Shown in pieces: positions 61,010 to 64,000 of a stretch of 64,000 nt of DNA. Where the stretch lies: assembly GCA_018267615.1 (NCBI GenBank), contig JAFDYD010000028.1:80237-144236 (forward strand), given 5' to 3'. Position 1 is the first letter of the stretch. Each line of letters begins with the position of its first letter. A program made the translations under genes and the position numbers. Under the pieces are notes generated by a model. It searched no databases. It was not told where the DNA came from and was given only the letters and a program-made list of their open reading frames with translations. Source of the stretch: Bacteroidota bacterium. GTDB lineage: Bacteria; Bacteroidota; Bacteroidia; Chitinophagales; Chitinophagaceae.

Positions 61010-62059
61010 ATGTTTTCGACAAAAAATTTATCTCCCCGGCAATTATCAGCTTTCACAGCCTTGCTATTGGCCGCGCCGATCTCCGCTGGCATTTACCTGT
61101 TGACCACCAACTGGAAAATGGGGCTGGGATCATTTGCATTTGTTTTCGCGGGCAGTTATGGATTGATCCTTTTTACGTTGGAGAAATTTATTTACAGGAA
61201 GATCAAACTGATTTACAAATTCATTCATCAAACAAAAGCTACAAGAAAAGAAGAAGTCTATTTTAAATATATTCTTCCAAAAAAAAGTATTGATGAAGTG
61301 AGAGAGGATGTACAAAGCTGGGGTGAAAAACAAAATGAGGAAATAGAATTACTAAAGAGAAATGAAGCGTATCGCAAAGAATTTTTGCAGAACCTCGCTC
61401 ATGAAATCAAAACACCCATTTTCGCAATACAGGGATATGTTGATACACTACTGAACGGTGCGATGGATGATATAGCAGTAAGAAAAAAATTTATTGAAAA
61501 CACTGGCAAGAATGTAGATCGCCTGGTGAATCTCGTAAACGACCTGGATGAAATCTCAAAACTCGAAAAAGGCGAACAGCTATTATATAAACAGAATTTC
61601 ATTATACAGGATCTGATCCGTGAGGTGTTTGAATCTCTCTCTCTCAATATTCACGACAAAGGAATAAAAACAACTATTAAAAAAGGATGCGAATCTCCTA
61701 TTAATGTTTTCGCCGACAAAGAAAAAATAAGAATGGTATTAATCAACCTGGTCGAAAATGCAAGTAAGTATGGCAAACCGGGAGGAAATATCATTGCCAG
61801 TATTTATAAGACAGATGAAAAACATGTACTGGTAGAAATCGGCGACGATGGAATCGGTATAGAAGAAGAACATCTTCAAAGAATATTTGAAAGATTTTAT
61901 CGAACCGACGCTGCAAGAAGTCGCGACAAAGGCGGCACCGGTTTGGGCTTAGCGATTTGCAAACATATTATAGAAGCACACGGACAATCTATTCATGCAA
62001 GAAGTACACCGGATGTAGGAACGTCTATTGGATTTACGCTGGACTCGAAGAGAGAATGA
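61010..62059 (+). CDS. PhoR-like sensor histidine kinase
   Basis: A 349-residue membrane kinase. Two N-terminal spans (SAFTALLLAAPISAGIYLL, GLGSFAFVFAGSYGLILFTL) with almost no periplasmic loop, no HAMP or PAS domain, a short linker helix, then HisKA (phospho-acceptor in FLQNLAHEIKTPIFAIQGYV, about residue 130) and HATPase with N box INLVENASKYGKPGG (about 250), G1 VEIGDDGIGIEEEHL and G2 RDKGGTGLGLAICKHIIEAH. ATG 61010 (MFSTKNLSPRQL) is chosen; longer frames translate the repeat. Its TGA stop lies in the next composite repeat. Confidence 0.93.
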   Translation: MFSTKNLSPRQLSAFTALLLAAPISAGIYLLTTNWKMGLGSFAFVFAGSYGLILFTLEKFIYRKIKLIYKFIHQTKATRKEEVYFKYILPKKSIDEVREDVQSWGEKQNEEIELLKRNEAYRKEFLQNLAHEIKTPIFAIQGYVDTLLNGAMDDIAVRKKFIENTGKNVDRLVNLVNDLDEISKLEKGEQLLYKQNFIIQDLIREVFESLSLNIHDKGIKTTIKKGCESPINVFADKEKIRMVLINLVENASKYGKPGGNIIASIYKTDEKHVLVEIGDDGIGIEEEHLQRIFERFYRTDAARSRDKGGTGLGLAICKHIIEAHGQSIHARSTPDVGTSIGFTLDSKRE

Positions 62060-62263
62060 ACCATGATTTGCCTGATTGAAGTGGATTGTGAGGGAAGTTG
62101 ATTGGTTGATAGGTTGATTAGTCGAAAAGTCGATTGGTCGATACGTCGACAGGTTTGTAATAGCAAATAGACAAAACTTATTTATAATATTTTTTTCATC
62201 GTCGGCGTATGGACGTATCGACCAATCGACTTTTCGACTAATCAAGCAAATCGCAGTTCATTC
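62054..62263. repeat. Composite nested inverted repeat (two dialects)
   Basis: Outer arms 62054-62077 and 62240-62263 are of the AACCATGATTT dialect (20 of 24 pairs). Inside lies a perfect 34-bp GTCGATTAGTCGAAA-dialect stem (62114-62147 with 62212-62245) around a 64-base loop. The stop codons of both convergent neighbour genes (62057-62059 and 62262-62264) fall in the outer arms. Confidence 0.9.
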
Positions 62264-63815
62264 ATTCCAAGACTCCGTCTCTTCCTATTCCTCCCAAATA
62301 ATCATGCATTCTGTAGATAACAAAATTTCTGACGGGAATATTTGCGCGAATTTGTTTGATGATGAGACTGTCATCAACCCGTCGAAAATATTTTTTCAAT
62401 TGATCACGAGGCGGTCCGTAATAATTTGATGGATAGATAAAATAGGCATCCATGCCTTTTTGTAATTCCGGTCTTTCCTTGTTAAGCCATGCATAATGAT
62501 GAATGTCGGTGAGTTTCCCAACTGCAAACAAATTCACATGCATCGGCTGCGCCAAATAATAATCCAGGTGTGCCGCGGGAAACCAATTATCTGCGATCAG
62601 CATCGCGTTTTTTTGCATCGTTCCTTTTGTAGCATCATCCCGATAGAGTGAATCAAATTCACTGGAGAATTTTTCCCAACCCGTCATATCGAGTGTAACA
62701 TCACCTTTACCAAAAATTCTTTCTTCCTTATTCCCTAATTGTATAGGAATAAATTTTATTAAAGGAATTCCTAGAATTATTATTCCAAAAAACAATCCAA
62801 GGGCAATGGATATTCCTTTGGGTATTTTTTTTGCCCCTGCATTTTTCGTTGAAAAATAAAATGCAGTGATTAACATGATAGTAATATACGCCGGGCCCGA
62901 CCAATGTGGCAAGGTTTCATTGAAAAGCGACATCAACAATAAAACGATTATCAGCGGCAGCGCCAATAGCAAATACAGTCGCAGCCAGTTCGATGGCACC
63001 ATGATTTTTTTTCTTGCTATTGCAACGAGTGCAACGACGTATAAAAAAATATTTGCGGGATTATTATAAAAAATAGAGCCGAAAATCTGTTGTAAAAAAC
63101 TGTCTGTATCGAGATGTTTTCCAAAAAATCCAACGCGGTTATTATGAAATGAATAAGTGATGAAATGATTTGCCAGGTTCCAGAAAAAAATAGGCGAAAT
63201 GATAATGATGCTGATGAGAATGGCGAGATATAAATAGAAAGATTTGAGAAAGCTTCGTTGATAAAATAAAATATACAATCCAAATCCGAACCATAAAAAC
63301 ATTCCGTGCACCTTACTCATGATGCACAGGCCGATCGATATACCGAGCAGCAGTAAATTTTTATTTTTATTTTTATTTTTTGCGTTTTCGTCAATGAGCG
63401 AAGTCATCAGGTAAACACTCCAGACCCAAAATAACAATTGTGGTGAATCGGGTAGAATAAATGTGCCGGCAATAACGCTACAATAAAAAGATGCAACATA
63501 CATGAGTGAGGCATACCAGCCCGTTCTTTCATCTCTAATTTTAGTACCCACCAAAAACATCATCCATGTATTGAATGCTGCGCAGACCATCGGTCCGAGG
63601 CGAACAAAAAATTCCGATTGCAAATGAAGATTGAAAGTTGTCAAGCGGATCAGCAACGCAACCATTGGCGGGTGATCGAAGTAATTCCATTCGAGATGTT
63701 GTGCGTAGGTCCAATAATATACTTCGTCATTTCCGAATTCAAGAAAAATTGCAATGCAGCAACGAGCTATTGAAGAAAGCAATATTAAAAGCAAAACCTG
63801 CTTTCGAAAATTCAT
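62262..63815 (-). CDS. GT39/ArnT-like glycosyltransferase
   Basis: An inner-membrane glycosyltransferase of the dolichyl-phosphate-mannose / ArnT type (PMT_2), 517 residues with about ten or eleven spans. The catalytic acidic motif is near the start: FGNDEVYYWTYAQHLEWNYF followed by DHPPMVALL (about 26-55). A later FILPDSPQLLFW (about 118-129) is also typical. The C-terminal region after residue 380 is soluble and periplasmic (NWFPAAHLDYYLAQPMHVNL). It transfers a sugar from a polyprenyl carrier to lipid or protein; the acceptor is not clear. A short (Lys-Asn) run (NAKNKNKNKNLL, about 146-157) comes from a hexanucleotide repeat. Confidence 0.9.
   Translation of the reverse strand: MNFRKQVLLLILLSSIARCCIAIFLEFGNDEVYYWTYAQHLEWNYFDHPPMVALLIRLTTFNLHLQSEFFVRLGPMVCAAFNTWMMFLVGTKIRDERTGWYASLMYVASFYCSVIAGTFILPDSPQLLFWVWSVYLMTSLIDENAKNKNKNKNLLLLGISIGLCIMSKVHGMFLWFGFGLYILFYQRSFLKSFYLYLAILISIIIISPIFFWNLANHFITYSFHNNRVGFFGKHLDTDSFLQQIFGSIFYNNPANIFLYVVALVAIARKKIMVPSNWLRLYLLLALPLIIVLLLMSLFNETLPHWSGPAYITIMLITAFYFSTKNAGAKKIPKGISIALGLFFGIIILGIPLIKFIPIQLGNKEERIFGKGDVTLDMTGWEKFSSEFDSLYRDDATKGTMQKNAMLIADNWFPAAHLDYYLAQPMHVNLFAVGKLTDIHHYAWLNKERPELQKGMDAYFIYPSNYYGPPRDQLKKYFRRVDDSLIIKQIRANIPVRNFVIYRMHDYLGGIGRDGVLE
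63358..63382. repeat. TTTTTA hexanucleotide repeat in the GT39 gene
   Basis: About four copies of the 6-base unit encode alternating Lys-Asn in a loop between membrane spans. Copy changes would keep the frame. Confidence 0.6.
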
Positions 63816-63841
63816 TTTGTTGATGGAGATATTTTGAAAGA

Positions 63842-63849
63842 CAAATATA
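63842..63849 (-). promoter_or_regulatory. -7 box of the GT39 gene
   Basis: TATATTTG on the minus strand, exact match, 26 bases before ATG 63815. Confidence 0.45.
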
Positions 63850-63954
63850 AAGGGAATTAGATCGTAGATGATACCTCAAGGGAGATTGATAGGATTTGAA
63901 CATACGGAAATAAAAAAATATTCAATATTTAGCCAGAGGGTCAGTTTGAAATTT

Positions 63955-63991
63955 CTATGTGTACCTATGTGCCTACTGTGCCTCCTATGTT
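63955..63991. repeat. Single arm of a further word repeat (CTATGTGCCTA dialect)
   Basis: Chain of words CTATGTGTAC, CTATGTGCCTA, CTGTGCCTC, CTATG at the very end of the window. No partner arm is visible; it may lie beyond base 64000. Confidence 0.5.
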
Positions 63992-64000
63992 TGTAATTAA

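Overview
The window is a 64 kb piece of a chromosome from the phylum Bacteroidota, most likely the Chitinophagaceae or a close relative. The signs are a compact 291-residue primary sigma factor without region 1.1, TAnnTTTG promoter boxes with almost no Shine-Dalgarno sites, several TTG/GTG starts, type IX secretion and gliding genes (porV, gldJ, a PorP/SprF protein, two proteins with C-terminal sorting domains), bshA, a SusC-like TonB receptor, and family-specific blocks such as dut-DUF4292-envC. Nearly everything is ordinary chromosomal housekeeping. I see no prophage, integron, CRISPR array, IS transposase, rRNA or tRNA.

Layout. 0-9 kb: ffh (cut by the window edge), a frameshifted GxxExxY gene between inverted repeats, the primary sigma factor, a START-like protein, an LptF/G permease, a CDF metal transporter, a dipeptidase, an S4 protein and trmD. 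9-20 kb: a TylF-like methyltransferase, a LamG lipoprotein, adenine deaminase, a LiaF-like/DUF4288/LytS/LytTR cassette, anmK, upp and a PorP/SprF protein. 20-29 kb: mpg, EI24, a tetrapyrrole-methylase-type methyltransferase, an M28 peptidase, bshA, envC, DUF4292, dut and ispF. 28.5-33.5 kb: porV and divergent gldJ, then murF. 33.5-43 kb: DUF3108, a flippase-like protein, ruvC, a HIT protein, greA, a 2-hydroxyacid dehydrogenase, rsmA, pdxA and an ABC-2 exporter. 43-50.6 kb: sorting-domain proteins, a small regulator/membrane-protein pair, a TonB receptor and a repeat-rich gap. 50.9-57.4 kb: atpBEFHA (no atpG) and an ABC exporter. 57.5-64 kb: a secreted 739-residue protein with a caspase-like His/Cys arrangement, a PhoB/PhoR-type two-component pair and a GT39 glycosyltransferase.

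The strongest unexplained signal is non-coding. About sixteen intergenic spots hold long inverted repeats whose arms are built from short, tandemly repeated, slightly varying words. At least seven word 'dialects' occur (GTCGATTAGTTGAAA-like, ACAAGGCACAAG-like, GAACGCTCAACGCT-like, TCAATATTCAATGC-like, GTGGCGAGTAG-like, AACCATGATTTTCC-like and GGATTTCGCGGATT-like). They sit tight against gene ends, often supply the stop codon, and can nest. The GGATTTCGCGGATT dialect also forms the ends flanking the GxxExxY nuclease-like gene and the ends of a tandemly duplicated 169-bp MITE-like unit. This suggests that the GxxExxY gene and these hairpins belong to one mobile system.

A second non-coding signal is a triplicated ~180-bp unit at 48.7-49.1 kb. 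On the minus strand it carries two hairpins around a 32-nt stretch identical in all copies and ends as an intrinsic terminator, like a tandem small-RNA array.
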